Source of the DNA: Mesorhizobium loti
GTDB lineage: Bacteria > Pseudomonadota > Alphaproteobacteria > Rhizobiales > Rhizobiaceae
Reading direction: 5' to 3'
NCBI RefSeq assembly: GCF_001510895.1
Contig: NZ_LPWA01000120.1
Location: forward strand, 50,001 to 114,000
DNA length: 64,000 nucleotides
Shown here: positions 1-11,948 of the stretch, one piece after another
Layout: the number at the start of each line of letters is the position of its first letter
How positions within the stretch are numbered: the stretch's first letter is position 1
Program-made: the position numbers and the translations under genes
The notes under the pieces: generated by a model
What the model saw: only the letters and a program-made list of their open reading frames with translations
Told to the model about the DNA's origin: nothing
The model's database searches: none

Positions 1-1133
1 ACATCGCCGAGGCCTTCGCCGATTCGGGCTACACGGGCGATGACGCCACCGGCATGTCGGAGGCGATCGGCAAATTGCTCAACGCGACGGCGCTGAAGGC
101 CGGAACGGTGCTGCGCGTCGGCCTCGAGGTGCGCGGCGATATCGCCAAGGTGGTTCGCACCAGCGTTTACGACCGCACCACCCACATCGTCACCATCGCG
201 CTCGACGATCGCGGGCAGTTCGTGCCGGCGCAGGAGCCGGAGCCCAATCCCGAATTGCTGACGGCATTCGATGATTCGCCGCCGGTGGTGGTGCGCGGCA
301 ACCTGCCCAATGTCTATGACGGCATCTATCGTGCCGCCTATTCCTACGGCATGTCGAAATCGATGACCCAGAAGCTGATCAAGCTTCTTGCCTCGGACGT
401 CGATTTCCAGTCGCGGCTTTCGCCTTCCGATCGTCTGGAGGTGCTGTTCTCGCAGCCTGACGGCGACGACCAGACTTCCGACAATTCCGAGCTTCTCTAT
501 GTTTCGGCCAACTTCGGCGGACAGACGCGGAATTTCTACCGCTTCCAGATGCAGGACGGCAGCACCGACTATTTCGACGAGAACGGCTCGAGCGCCAAGC
601 AGTTCCTGCTGCGCAACCCAGTACCGAACGGCCGGTTTACTTCTGGCTTCGGCATCAGGCGGCATCCCATCCTCGGCTACGTCAAGATGCACGCAGGCAC
701 TGACTGGGCGGCTCCAATCGGCACGCCCATCATCGCCGCCGGCAACGGCGTCGTCGAGAAGGCCGACTGGGCCGGCGGCTTCGGCAAGCAGACCATCATC
801 CGCCATGCCAACGGCTATGAGACCTCGTACAATCACCAAAGCGCTTTCGCCAAGGGCATCGAGCCCGGCGTCCATGTCCGCCAGGGGCAGGTCATCGGCT
901 ATCTCGGCTCAACCGGCCTCTCCACCGGCCCGCACCTCCACTACGAGCTGATCGTCAACGGCACCAAGGTCGATTCGATGCGCGTGCGCCTGCCGGTCGG
1001 CAAGGTGCTGAAGGGCGACGATCTCGTCGCCTTCAAGAAAGAGCGCGAGCGCATCGACGACCTGCTCAAGCAGGAAGACGGAAATTCGCTGAAGGTCGCC
1101 AGCGCCAAGACCGATTCGCAGGTTCCGAATTAA
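1..1133 (+). CDS. M23 family zinc metallopeptidase (peptidoglycan hydrolase), 5' end outside window
   Basis: The reading frame is open from base 3 without a stop before the first ATG at 54, so the true N-terminus lies upstream of the window and ATG 54 should not be taken as the start. The last ~150 codons form a LytM/M23 domain: HAGTD (the H-x3-D zinc ligand pair) near base 690, SYNHQ near 830 and HLHYE near 936. All expected zinc ligands are present, so it should be active. The family cuts peptide cross-links in peptidoglycan in the periplasm and often works in cell division or envelope remodelling. It ends tail-to-tail with the MFS gene, overlapping by four bases. Confidence 0.9.
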   Translation, partial: IAEAFADSGYTGDDATGMSEAIGKLLNATALKAGTVLRVGLEVRGDIAKVVRTSVYDRTTHIVTIALDDRGQFVPAQEPEPNPELLTAFDDSPPVVVRGNLPNVYDGIYRAAYSYGMSKSMTQKLIKLLASDVDFQSRLSPSDRLEVLFSQPDGDDQTSDNSELLYVSANFGGQTRNFYRFQMQDGSTDYFDENGSSAKQFLLRNPVPNGRFTSGFGIRRHPILGYVKMHAGTDWAAPIGTPIIAAGNGVVEKADWAGGFGKQTIIRHANGYETSYNHQSAFAKGIEPGVHVRQGQVIGYLGSTGLSTGPHLHYELIVNGTKVDSMRVRLPVGKVLKGDDLVAFKKERERIDDLLKQEDGNSLKVASAKTDSQVPN

Positions 1134-2686
1134 TCAGGCGAATCGTCGGATTGCTGCGGCCACGGCAGCGCCTGTCCAGGCACGGTGAACCAAGCGACGA
1201 TCGACGACAGCAGGCAAAGCAGCGTCGTGATGGCGGCAACCGCGGCAAAAGCCGAATCGCTTGCCGCAATCCTCAATTGATCGAGATTGGCTGCGAGCCC
1301 GGAGGTGGGCGGCTCGCCGAAACCGGGCATGCCGGCAAGACTGCCGGTCAATCCCGCATAGACGAAAGCGGCGAGCGAACCCATCGCCGCCACCGCGATC
1401 AGCCCGCCGATGCGCGAGACGGCGTTGTTGATGCCCGACGCCGCGCCCGTGTCCTTGTCCTCGACGGAAGTCATGATCGCCGTCGACAGCGGCGACACCA
1501 CGAGCGCCATGCCGAGACCCATCAAGGCCATCAGCGGAAAGGTTCCGGTCCAGAAATTATGGATGCCGGCATGGGCGAGCAGGGCCATGCCGGCAAAGGC
1601 GATGGCGACGACAAAGCTGCCGGCGGCGATCGGCAGGCGCGGGCCGATTCGGTCGGACCACTGGCCGACCGGGCCAGAGAGCAGCGCGATCAATGCCGAC
1701 AGTGGCAGGAAGATGAAGCCGACCTCGGCCGAGCTCAGACCCCAGCCCGCGATCAGAACCATCGGCAGGTAGAACAGGTTCGCCGACAGCGCGAAATAGA
1801 GGAAGAACGTCGCGAGATTGGCGCCGGCGAAAGCGCCGATGCGAAACAGGCCGAGATCGATCATCGGTTCGCGCTGCCAGCGCTCGTAAAGGATGAAGAC
1901 GAAAAGCAGCACCGCGCCGGCGACGATCGCCGGCCCGGCCATCATGCCGCCGCCCTCGGCGTTCATCGCCGTCAATCCATAAGCGAGCGCCCCGAAGGCG
2001 AGCGTGGCGAGCCCGGCGCCGCCGAGATCGAGGCTGCGCTTCTCGGTCGGCTGGTCTGCCGGGATCTTGGCGAGCAGCAGATAGATCGAAACCAGTCCGA
2101 GCGGCAGGTTGACGGCAAAGATCGCGCGCCAGACGCCGTTGCCGAAAGTCGACAGCACGAAACCGCCCAGAACCGGCCCGAGCGCCGTCGTCAGCGCCGA
2201 GGCGGCGGCCCAGATGCCGATCGCGCGACCGCGCTCCTTTTTCGGATAGGCCTTGGCGATGATGGCGAGGCTGCCCGGCACCATGATGGCGGCGCCGATG
2301 CCCTGGATGGCGCGGAAGCCGATCAGCACCGCCGGATTGGGCGCCAGCGCGCAGGCAAGCGACGCGGCGATGAAGAGCGCGATGCCGGTCACGAAGGCGC
2401 GCCGCAGCCCGAATCGGTCGCCGGCCGCGCCTCCTGCCAGAATGAGCGCCGAAAGCGTCAGCGCGTAGGCGTTGGATATCCACTGCGCTGCCGCCAGGCT
2501 GGCGCCGAGATCGACGCGCAGCGCCGGCATGGCGATCGCCAGGACCGAACCGTCGATGAAGCCGAGCGCCGAGGCCAGGATCGCCGCGACCAGCACGAAC
2601 TTGCGCCGCGTCTGTGGGCAGAACGTGCCGTTCGCGCGCTGCGCGGTCGAGAGCGAATCGGCGGTGGTCTCGTTCGAGGACGACAT
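1130..2686 (-). CDS. MFS transporter, DHA2 (EmrB/QacA) drug exporter family
   Basis: The product is a 518-residue multi-spanning membrane protein, the usual size for 14-helix proton-driven drug exporters. The N-terminal half shows the MFS motif A loop (GDRFGLRR) and the PGSLAII / GPVLGG segments typical of DHA2 antiporters. ATG 2686 was chosen because the protein from there starts with a short polar tail followed directly by helix 1; the in-frame extension to 2797 has no family character. It stands alone, divergent from the TMEM175-like gene. No outer-membrane or periplasmic adaptor partner is next to it, so the substrate is unknown. Confidence 0.88.
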   Translation of the reverse strand: MSSSNETTADSLSTAQRANGTFCPQTRRKFVLVAAILASALGFIDGSVLAIAMPALRVDLGASLAAAQWISNAYALTLSALILAGGAAGDRFGLRRAFVTGIALFIAASLACALAPNPAVLIGFRAIQGIGAAIMVPGSLAIIAKAYPKKERGRAIGIWAAASALTTALGPVLGGFVLSTFGNGVWRAIFAVNLPLGLVSIYLLLAKIPADQPTEKRSLDLGGAGLATLAFGALAYGLTAMNAEGGGMMAGPAIVAGAVLLFVFILYERWQREPMIDLGLFRIGAFAGANLATFFLYFALSANLFYLPMVLIAGWGLSSAEVGFIFLPLSALIALLSGPVGQWSDRIGPRLPIAAGSFVVAIAFAGMALLAHAGIHNFWTGTFPLMALMGLGMALVVSPLSTAIMTSVEDKDTGAASGINNAVSRIGGLIAVAAMGSLAAFVYAGLTGSLAGMPGFGEPPTSGLAANLDQLRIAASDSAFAAVAAITTLLCLLSSIVAWFTVPGQALPWPQQSDDSPD

Positions 2687-2852
2687 GAAAACCTGCTTAG
2701 CTCTCCGGCGCATTCGCAACAACGAGCCAGAAGATTGCTGTTTCTGAAACCAGATTGAACTGGCCGCATGGCCAGCGGAGCGGCATTCATGATGCAAACG
2801 ATGCGTCGCATGCTAGGTTCCGGCTCGTTAGGACTTGCGCCAGGGGAAAGCC

Positions 2853-3485
2853 ATGAAGCGCCCGCTCGAACCGTCAGCCGAAGGACGCGGACGTATCGTC
2901 GGCATAACCGACGGCGTCTTTGCCATCGCGCTGACCTTGATCGTGCTGGAGATCAGGGTGCCGACGCATGAGGCGGTGCATTCGGAGAGCGAGTTGGTTG
3001 CAGCGATCCTGGCGCTCGCGCCGCGTTTCCTGACCTATGCGCTGAGCTTCCTGACGCTGACGATCTTCTGGTTCGGCCAGCAGGCGCAACATGGCCTGAT
3101 CGCGAAATCGGACCGGCGGCTCGCGACGCTCAATCTCTGCTTTCTCGCCTTCATCGCGCTGTTGCCGTTCTCCACCGACCTGCTGGCCGACTTCCTCGAA
3201 TTCAGAGTCGCGGTGTTCGTCTACTGGCTGAACCTTCTGATGCTCGGCGCCACGCTGTACGCCAGCTGGTGGTATGCCGACAGGAACGGCATGCTGGCAG
3301 CGGACGTCGATGCGGAAACGAAACGTGTCGTCTATCAGCGCATCGTCAAGGCGCAGATCCTGTGGGCGATCGGCGCAGCGCTCAGCCTCGTCGCCCCACT
3401 GGCGAGCATTGCCTTCATCCTGCTCGTGCAGCTGATCTATGCCGCCGCGCCGCGCGGCTCATTGCTGCGCAAAATCATCGGCTGA
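2853..3485 (+). CDS. TMEM175/DUF1211 family membrane protein (putative potassium channel)
   Basis: The 210-residue product carries the family signature near its N-terminus, ITDGVFAIALTLIVLEI, in the first membrane helix. This is a variant of the consensus FSDGVFAI with I in place of F. Further hydrophobic segments follow, including LTLTIFWFGQQ. Bacterial members are related to the TMEM175 potassium channel and probably form tetramers in the inner membrane. ATG 2853 follows a good ribosome site (CAGGGGA, about six bases away); a TTG at 2835 is an unlikely alternative. The 3' end overlaps the end of the convergent L,D-transpeptidase gene by 27 bases. Confidence 0.8.
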   Translation: MKRPLEPSAEGRGRIVGITDGVFAIALTLIVLEIRVPTHEAVHSESELVAAILALAPRFLTYALSFLTLTIFWFGQQAQHGLIAKSDRRLATLNLCFLAFIALLPFSTDLLADFLEFRVAVFVYWLNLLMLGATLYASWWYADRNGMLAADVDAETKRVVYQRIVKAQILWAIGAALSLVAPLASIAFILLVQLIYAAAPRGSLLRKIIG

Positions 3486-4963
3486 CGATCCGCCGACGAA
3501 CTCCACGGTGATGCCCGGCGACACGATCTTGGCGAGCTCGCGCGCGTCCCAGTTGGTCAAGCGCACGCAGCCATGGCTCTCGGTCTTGCCGATCTTGGAA
3601 GGATCGGGCGTTCCGTGGATGCCGTAAGTCGCTTGTCGAGCGCGATCCACACCGAGCCCACCGGACCGTTCGGCCCGGGCGGGATGGTCAGGATCTTGTC
3701 GTTCTGGCCCTGCTTGAAATTGATGTTGGGATTGTAGGTGTAGTTGGGGTCGAGCGCGATGCGCGACACGGTATGGATGCCGGTGGGCGACGGCGTGTCG
3801 GCCGAGCCGATTGTGGCCGGATAGGCTGCGACCAATTTGCCGCCCGCGTCATAGGCGAAGACTTCCTTCTTCTCCTTGTCGGCGACGATGCGGGCAACCG
3901 GCGTCGAAACCAGCCTACCGAAATTGGCGACCTTGACGATCGTGCCGGGTCGATTGAAGTCGAGCCCCTTGTTGATCGACTTCAGATAGTTCTCGTCCAT
4001 ATGGAAGCGTTCAGCGAGCGCCTCGGTGACCGAGGTGTAGCCCATGCGGTCGAGCTTGGCCTTCTGGCTGTAATCTTCAGGGATCGAAGCGACATAGGGC
4101 CCGGCCGCGTCTTCGGGCATGATCGTGTAGGAAGCGAAGGCATCGCCGCCCGACTGGGCGAGCGCCGCCTTGATGCCAACCGCGTCGGTCGATTTCAGAT
4201 TGCTGCCGGTGATCTGGTTGTAGGCGGCCAAGGCCTTGTCGACATTCGAGCCGAAGCGCCCGTCAATGACGCCCGGCGAGGCGCCGCCGCGGTCGAGCAG
4301 CACCTGCAGCTCCGCCACGTCCTGGCGCACGCCGAGCGACAGCGACGGATCGATGGTGGCCTTACCGCCCGGCGGCAGCGCCGTCTCCGGGTTGACTTGC
4401 AGCACTTCCCCCTGGCCAGGCTGTTCAGGATCGATCGACGCTTCGTCCAGCGGCTGGCGCTTGATGGTGTCCGACTTCGGCGCCTCCGGATAGGTGGTGG
4501 CAAAACCGTCATCGTTCGGCGTCGGCGGATAGGCATCGACGGAATTGTCGTTATAGGGGTCGTTCTCGTCGACCGGCGGTGGAATCACCCTGCCCTCTTC
4601 CTCCAGCTGCTTGCGGCGGAAGCGGGCCATGTCGTCGGGGTTGTCGAGATAGTAGCGGTCGTTGTCCTCGACCGGCGCGCGCCCAAGCTCCTGCATGCGC
4701 AGCTGGCGCCGCAACGCCCGGCGATCACCCCTGCTTCCCGGCGGCTGGATGGCGATGACCTTGCCGGTGTCGGCATCGACAAGCACCCGGTTGCCCCTGG
4801 CATCGTAATAGATGTCGATATTGCCGTCCTGGGCGAGCACGAGCGCGCCGTATTGGGCAGGCCGAACCGCCTTCTGCGCGCCGTCCGGGCTCGGTGCGGC
4901 GAGCGCGCCGAAGGACACCAGCCCGGCCGCGAGTGCCGAAACGGAAAAGACGGTGCGCAGCAT
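3459..4963 (-). CDS. L,D-transpeptidase (YkuD domain), frameshifted
   Basis: The gene encodes a secreted enzyme that forms 3-3 cross-links in peptidoglycan or attaches proteins to it. It has an N-terminal signal peptide (from MLRTVFSVSALAAG), an Asp/Pro-rich linker, a PG_binding_1-like segment (DVAELQVLLDRGGASPGVID), a LysM-like segment and a C-terminal YkuD domain. The catalytic motif (IHGTPDPS then SHGCVRLTNWD) lies in a different frame from the upstream part. One base is missing near 3632: GACAAGCGACTTAC reads through if restored to GACAAGGCGACTTAC. Without repair the product loses its active-site cysteine. ATG 4963 is used; a TTG at 4972 is possible. The indel fits the deletion pattern seen across the window. 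Confidence 0.82.
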
Positions 4964-5096
4964 TGTGGTCAAGCTCTCCGGCGCTTTGCAGGCGACCCCT
5001 TCGCCAGCAAATCAGTCATCCAATTAAGGTTTCCAATATGAACCGGGCATGAAGATGGCGGATTTCCGGCGTTTCATCATGATCTCGAACCAAATG

Positions 5097-5455
5097 TCAG
5101 CGCAGCCCCAGTTCGCTACGCGCCAGTTTCGTCAGCTTCAGCACGACCAGGCGATGGCTTTCGCGCAGATAGTCCCTCAGCGCCGCATCATCCACGCTCT
5201 GGCTTGTCTGGCGCTGGATCCATTTCATGCCGCGCGAGGCGAGATAGGGCGCGGGCCGGCAACCCGGCTGTTCCCTCAGCACGTCATAGCCATCTCGGAG
5301 CATTTGAAGGTGACGAAGACCTGGCCCTCCCGGTCATGGCCACCGATTGCGAACACCTTGCCGCCGACCTTCCAGACATGAGCGCCGCCCCACTGCACGA
5401 CATGCGTCGCGGCAGGCAGCGAGGCGCAGAAGCCGTTATAGTCCGCGAGCTTCAC
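5097..5455 (-). CDS. MmcQ/YjbR family protein, frameshifted
   Basis: The repaired product is about 119 residues, the normal length of the YjbR-fold family (CyaY-like fold, often called DNA-binding; function not settled). Family features are LPAATHVVQWGGAHVWKVG and KVFAIGG in the first half and YDVLREQPGCRPAPYL followed by KWIQ in the second. The halves sit in two frames, joined if one base is restored near 5289 (GAGATGGC-TATGACG). GTG 5455 is chosen because AAGGGG precedes it by a normal distance and the homology begins there; the in-frame extension to 5533 looks non-coding. It lies downstream of clpB in the opposite reading order, 120 bases beyond the clpB stop. Confidence 0.75.
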
Positions 5456-5577
5456 GAATCGCCCCTTTCCGATAACCGAGATCGGTATCGGTTTTGCGAT
5501 ATGGCCCTGTTGGAAAGCAAGAGCGCGCCGCACCGATCCGGCGAGACGCGCTCCTGTTCATTACCTTAACCGGCCGA

Positions 5578-8183
<2,606 letters not shown>

Positions 8184-8274
8184 ATCTGTCTCCTTCCATC
8201 ACCGGCCCGCTTTGCGGCACCGGATCAGATTGCGGTGACGGACCCGCTCATTCGAGCCGAGCCCTGTTCAGCCG

Positions 8275-8305
8275 AGATATGGTGTATGGGCACATGTCAC
8301 TCAAG
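8275..8305 (-). promoter_or_regulatory. candidate sigma-32 (RpoH) promoter of clpB
   Basis: On the minus strand CTTGAG (8305-8300) and CCATATCT (8282-8275) are separated by 17 bases. This resembles the alphaproteobacterial RpoH pattern (CTTG, 17-18 bases, CYTATNT-like). It lies about 90 bases upstream of the clpB start, as expected for a heat-shock gene. The match is by eye only. Confidence 0.4.
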
Positions 8306-8354
8306 ACGCCTTGATGTCGGTCAAAGCAGAATATTCCAGGCCTGCACAAAGGAA

Positions 8355-8380
8355 AACGGCGGAGATTTCTCTCCGCCGTT
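8355..8380 (-). terminator. Rho-independent terminator after the DUF4167 gene
   Basis: A perfect 11-bp stem (AACGGCGGAGA with TCTCCGCCGTT) has a four-base loop. Read on the minus strand it is followed by TTTTCCTTT. It sits 39 bases past the DUF4167 stop and upstream of the putative clpB promoter, separating the two transcription units. Confidence 0.75.
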
Positions 8381-8418
8381 CGAATGCCTGAAAGTGGATC
8401 CCGGATCAGTTGCCGGGA

Positions 8419-9456
8419 TCAGTTATTTGCGTCGACGACCGCCGGTTCGCTGGTGCCGCCTGCCGGTTCACTGGCGACGCTCTCGCTCGGCGGCGCACTT
8501 GCCTGTTCGACGGTAGAGACGACTGCGTCGTTGCCTGTGACCGCGGCAACGCTGTTGTCCGCAACGTTGCTTTCATCGGTGGAGCTGCCCTCCCGGTCGG
8601 CACTGCCCTGTTCGGCATTGCCGCGACCGCGACGCGGACGTCTTTGCCGACGCCCGCCACCAGTGTCGGCTGCGGCTTCGTTACGCTCGGCCTGGGCGGC
8701 AAGGCCTGCCGGCGAGAAACTGTCGAACAGCGGAGCCGACTCAACCGCGGAGCCGGTTTCGGCGGAAGCCTCCGGCTGCGCCTGTGCCTCGCTGCGGCTG
8801 TTCTGGTCGAACTGCTGGCCGCCATGTTCGCCGCGCTGACCCTCGCCGCGCTGGCCTCCATCACGCTGGCCCCCATCGCGCTGACCATTGTCGCCGCGCT
8901 GGCCATTCTGGCCGTACTGGCCATAGCCGCCGTTGCGGCGGTCGCGGTGCCTGTCGCGGCCCCCGCTTTCACGCTGACCGTTGTCGCGCCGGTTGTTGTC
9001 GCGGCCGTTTTCCTGGTTGAAGCCGAGCTCGGCCGGCGTGCCTTCGATCACCGGCTGCGGCCCGGAGCCGTTCGCCGCCTGCGCCTCGCCGGCATTGGTG
9101 CTGCCGGCAGTGTCGAACTCGTCGCGATCCTCGTCGACGTCGTCGTCGAAATCGTCGCGGTTCTGCTGGGCGTTCTGGATCGGCATCTGCGCCTGGGCGG
9201 CGGCGATGATGCGATTATAGTGTTCGGCGTGCTGGAGGTAGTTCTCCGCCATCACCCGGTCGCCGGAGCTTTGCGCGTCGCGGGCGAGTGCGGCGTATTT
9301 TTCGGCGATCTGCTGAGCCGATCCGCGGATCTTCACGTCCGGACCGTTGCTCTCGTAATTGCGCGTCAGGGGATTGGGTCCCTTGCGGTTGTTGTTGCCA
9401 CCGCCGCCATTGTTGTTGCGACCGCGCATACGCCTGTTCTGCTGTTGTGGCCTCAT
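8419..9456 (-). CDS. DUF4167 domain-containing protein (putative RNA-binding, largely disordered)
   Basis: The 345-residue product has a basic, Asn/Gly/Arg-rich N-terminus (RPQQQNRRMRGRNNN) and then the conserved DUF4167 core of ~60 residues. The core includes NPLTRNYESNGPDVKIRG and YLQHAEHYNRIIAAAQAQ. The rest is low complexity: a run of GQRDGGQR-type repeats around residues 190-215 and an acidic, Ser/Pro/Glu-rich C-terminal tail. There is no enzyme motif. The composition suggests nucleic-acid binding or phase-separating behaviour, but that is inference. It is nearly always found between prmC and clpB in rhizobia, which suggests a translation- or stress-linked role. Start ATG 9456. Confidence 0.85.
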   Translation of the reverse strand: MRPQQQNRRMRGRNNNGGGGNNNRKGPNPLTRNYESNGPDVKIRGSAQQIAEKYAALARDAQSSGDRVMAENYLQHAEHYNRIIAAAQAQMPIQNAQQNRDDFDDDVDEDRDEFDTAGSTNAGEAQAANGSGPQPVIEGTPAELGFNQENGRDNNRRDNGQRESGGRDRHRDRRNGGYGQYGQNGQRGDNGQRDGGQRDGGQRGEGQRGEHGGQQFDQNSRSEAQAQPEASAETGSAVESAPLFDSFSPAGLAAQAERNEAAADTGGGRRQRRPRRGRGNAEQGSADREGSSTDESNVADNSVAAVTGNDAVVSTVEQASAPPSESVASEPAGGTSEPAVVDANN

Positions 9457-9765
9457 TCGACTCTCTTCATGTGAAATTTCAAAACTGTTCGCGAACGGTG
9501 GCGCTCATGCAGCCAACCGTTTCGTTTTTTCACCGGCGTTCGCCCGCATCAATTGCGTTGGCGCCACGTGCCATCCTGTTCCGGTTACATCACTTGCCGG
9601 ACGATTCCCGCACGAAGCATGGGCGTCGTTTGCGCAAGGAGGCAGCTATTTCCAAGGAAAACCGAATCGCTAAGAGCACTGCCTGCTTCGTCTCATCCGG
9701 TCAAGCCGGAACCTAGCTGCATTCCCTAATGTTGCCAAGCGTTTTTTCGCACTGCATCAGGGGTT
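9457..9765. other. 309-base intergenic region between prmC and the DUF4167 gene
   Basis: No coding or RNA gene is supported here. The one notable element is a perfect 10-bp palindrome, GTTCGCGAAC, at 9487-9496, about 30 bases upstream of the DUF4167 start. It could be an operator in that gene's promoter. T-rich stretches at 9526-9531 and 9741-9747 have no convincing hairpin in front of them. Confidence 0.5.
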
Positions 9766-10641
9766 TCAACGCTCGAATACCAGAACCCTGTCGTTTCCGC
9801 CGAGATCGCGTCGCGCTTCCGCCAGCCTGTAGCCAGCTGCCGCGAAGATCGCGGTGACCTCGCTTTGCTGCGTGTGGCCGATCTCGACCGCTACCTTGCC
9901 CTGTGCTTCCAGAAACCCTTCCGCCTCTCCGGCGATGATCCTGTAGGGGATCAGACCGTCCACACCGCCATCGAGGGCCCGGCGTGGATCGAAATCGCGG
10001 ACCTCGTCCTGCAGATTTCCAATGTCTCCACTAGGTATATAGGGAGGGTTCGCGGCAATTAAATGGTACCGGCCCGAAACTTTTTCGAACCAGTTGGAAT
10101 ACAAGGCGTTGAAGCGTCCGCCGAGCCCTAGATCCTCGGCGTTTCGCTTGGCCGTCGCCAGCGCGCCGGTGGAGATATCGACGCCGGTCGCGATCGCGGC
10201 CGGGACAACGCTGAGCAGCGCCAGCGCGATGGCGCCGGTTCCGGTGCCGAGGTCGAGGATACGGCATTCGCCGAACCTTTCGGCCGTTGCCTTGGCGAAG
10301 GGCAGGACCGCGTCGACCAGGGTCTCGGTGTCCGGCCGCGGCTCCAGCGTGTCCGGCGACAGCGACAGCCGCAGCCCGTAGAATTCGCGATAGCCGAGGA
10401 TGCGGTGCACCGGCTCGCCTGCGACGCGACGTCTCAGGGCCGCCTCGATGGCCGCAAGCGCCACAGAACCGACCATTCGGCCCGGTTCTGCGATAGCCTG
10501 GGCGCGGGTCGTGCCGGAAAAATGCTCGACGATCAGCCTGGAATCGAGCGCCGGATCGGCAATGCCGGCCGCAGCGAGCCGCGCCCTCACCGCGCGCAGC
10601 AGCGGGCCTAGAGCGGGATGCAATTGGGTCGAGTGGGGCAT
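9766..10641 (-). CDS. prmC: peptide chain release factor N5-glutamine methyltransferase PrmC (HemK)
   Basis: The 291-residue enzyme methylates the glutamine of the GGQ motif in release factors RF1 and RF2, using S-adenosylmethionine. It shows the PrmC N-terminal helical domain, the SAM-binding loop (DLGTGTGAIALAL) and the diagnostic catalytic motif NPPYIPSGD. It lies 90 bases downstream of prfA on the same strand, so the modifier is encoded next to its substrate. The frame is intact. Start ATG 10641. Confidence 0.95.
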   Translation of the reverse strand: MPHSTQLHPALGPLLRAVRARLAAAGIADPALDSRLIVEHFSGTTRAQAIAEPGRMVGSVALAAIEAALRRRVAGEPVHRILGYREFYGLRLSLSPDTLEPRPDTETLVDAVLPFAKATAERFGECRILDLGTGTGAIALALLSVVPAAIATGVDISTGALATAKRNAEDLGLGGRFNALYSNWFEKVSGRYHLIAANPPYIPSGDIGNLQDEVRDFDPRRALDGGVDGLIPYRIIAGEAEGFLEAQGKVAVEIGHTQQSEVTAIFAAAGYRLAEARRDLGGNDRVLVFER

Positions 10642-10731
10642 CCCGCTCTATCCCTTTGTTTTAGCCGCATTTGTGCCACGCCAAGCGATTCCGCCTGGCT
10701 GCAAAATGCTCCTAGCACGGCGGGCAGCACA

Positions 10732-11809
10732 TCAGCCATCAAGACCCATGTCGGCAAGCAGCTTCGACTGGTGATCGGCGATCAGCGCGTCGACCACCTC
10801 GTCGAGCTCGCCCATCATCACCCGGTCGAGCTTGTAGAGGGTGAGGTTGATGCGGTGATCGGTGACGCGCTTGCGGGAAATTATAGGTGCGGATGCGTTC
10901 CGACCGGTCGCCCGAGCCGACCTGCGACTTTCGCGACTCCGAGCGCTCCTCGTCGGCGCGGCTGCGTTCGAGGTCGTAAAGCCGTGCCCGCAGGATCTGC
11001 ATGGCGCGCGCCCGGTTCTGGTGCTGCGACTTCTCCGCCTGCACCACCATGATGCCGGTCGGCAAATGGGTGATGCGCACCGCCGAATCGGTGGTGTTGA
11101 CGTGCTGGCCGCCGGAACCGGAAGCACGCATCGTGTCGATGCGGATGTCCTCGGGCCGAATATCGATGTCGACCTCCTCGGCCTCGGGCAGCACGGCGAC
11201 CGTCGCCGCCGAGGTATGGATGCGCCCGCCGGCTTCGGTTTCCGGCACACGCTGCACGCGGTGCACGCCGGATTCGAATTTGAGATGCGCGAAAACACCC
11301 TTGCCCGAAACCGAGGCGATGATTTCCTTGTAGCCGCCGACCTCGCCTTCGCTGGCCGACACGACCTCGAAACGCCAGCCGCGCGAAGCGGAATAGCGCT
11401 CATACATGCGAAACAGATCGCCGGCGAACAAGGCCGCCTCGTCGCCGCCGGTGCCGGCGCGGATTTCGAGGATGGCGTTCCTGTCGTCGGCGGCATCCTT
11501 GGGCAGAAGCAGGATCTGGATATCCTTCTGCAGCGCCTCGATGCGCTCCTCGACCCCAGGCAGATCCGCCTCGGCCAGCGCCCGCATGTCGGCGTCGGTG
11601 GCCTTGTCGGCGAGCATTGCTTCCAGATCGGCCTGTTCCTGCTCGGCGGCGCGCAGCGCCCTGATCTTGCCCACCATCTCCTGGATATCGGCATATTCCG
11701 AAGCCATTTTGACGTAAGCATCGGCCGACGGCCCGGCCGACATCTGCGCTTCGAGCATGTCGAAACGCTTGACGACTTGATCCATGCGGTCGCGGGGCAG
11801 GTTGATCAT
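10732..11809 (-). CDS. prfA: peptide chain release factor 1 (RF1), frameshifted
   Basis: RF1 ends translation at UAA and UAG on the ribosome. The repaired product is 359 residues, the normal size. The peptidyl-hydrolase motif GSGGQHVNTTDSAVR is intact. The last ~45 residues (RVTDHRINLTLYKLD to the C-terminus) are in another frame from RTYNFPQ. Two bases appear to be missing at 10870/10871, where CAAGCGCGTC should read CAAGGCCGCGTC. The protein is essential in bacteria and there is no sign of a second copy here, so the break is probably a sequencing or assembly error. ATG 11809 begins MINLPRDRMDQ. prmC follows. Confidence 0.93.
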
Positions 11810-11829
11810 GGTCTTGGAACTTCGATGAA

Positions 11830-11948
11830 ATTCACGTCAGGGCGAGTCGAAAATGGCGAATTTCGAGAACCGGAGCGGAATGTACATCTAGGTACATGAG
11901 CACCGGAAGCGCAGAAAATCGCCATTTGCAGACCGCCCTCACGTGAAT
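11830..11948. repeat. palindromic intergenic repeat, CCGGAGC/CACCGGAAGC family, copy 1
   Basis: A large imperfect palindrome fills the space between ptsP and prfA. The outer arms are ATTCACGTCAGGGCG (11830-11844) and CGCCCTCACGTGAAT (11934-11948). Inside are TTTCGAGAACCGGAGCG, a TGTAC/GTACA pair and CACCGGAAGCGCAGAAAATCG. The same inner core recurs at 43265-43408 with different outer arms. It could fold as a long hairpin in the ptsP-prfA spacer. Confidence 0.75.

Noticed and set aside
1151..2758. Long open frame opposite the DHA2 transporter
   Set aside because: Arg/Gln/Asp-rich with no domain. It mirrors third-position GC bias of the real gene on the other strand.
9487..9496. GTTCGCGAAC as a LexA box
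   Set aside because: The alphaproteobacterial SOS box is a direct repeat GTTC-N7-GTTC; this is a simple palindrome and fits no known site.
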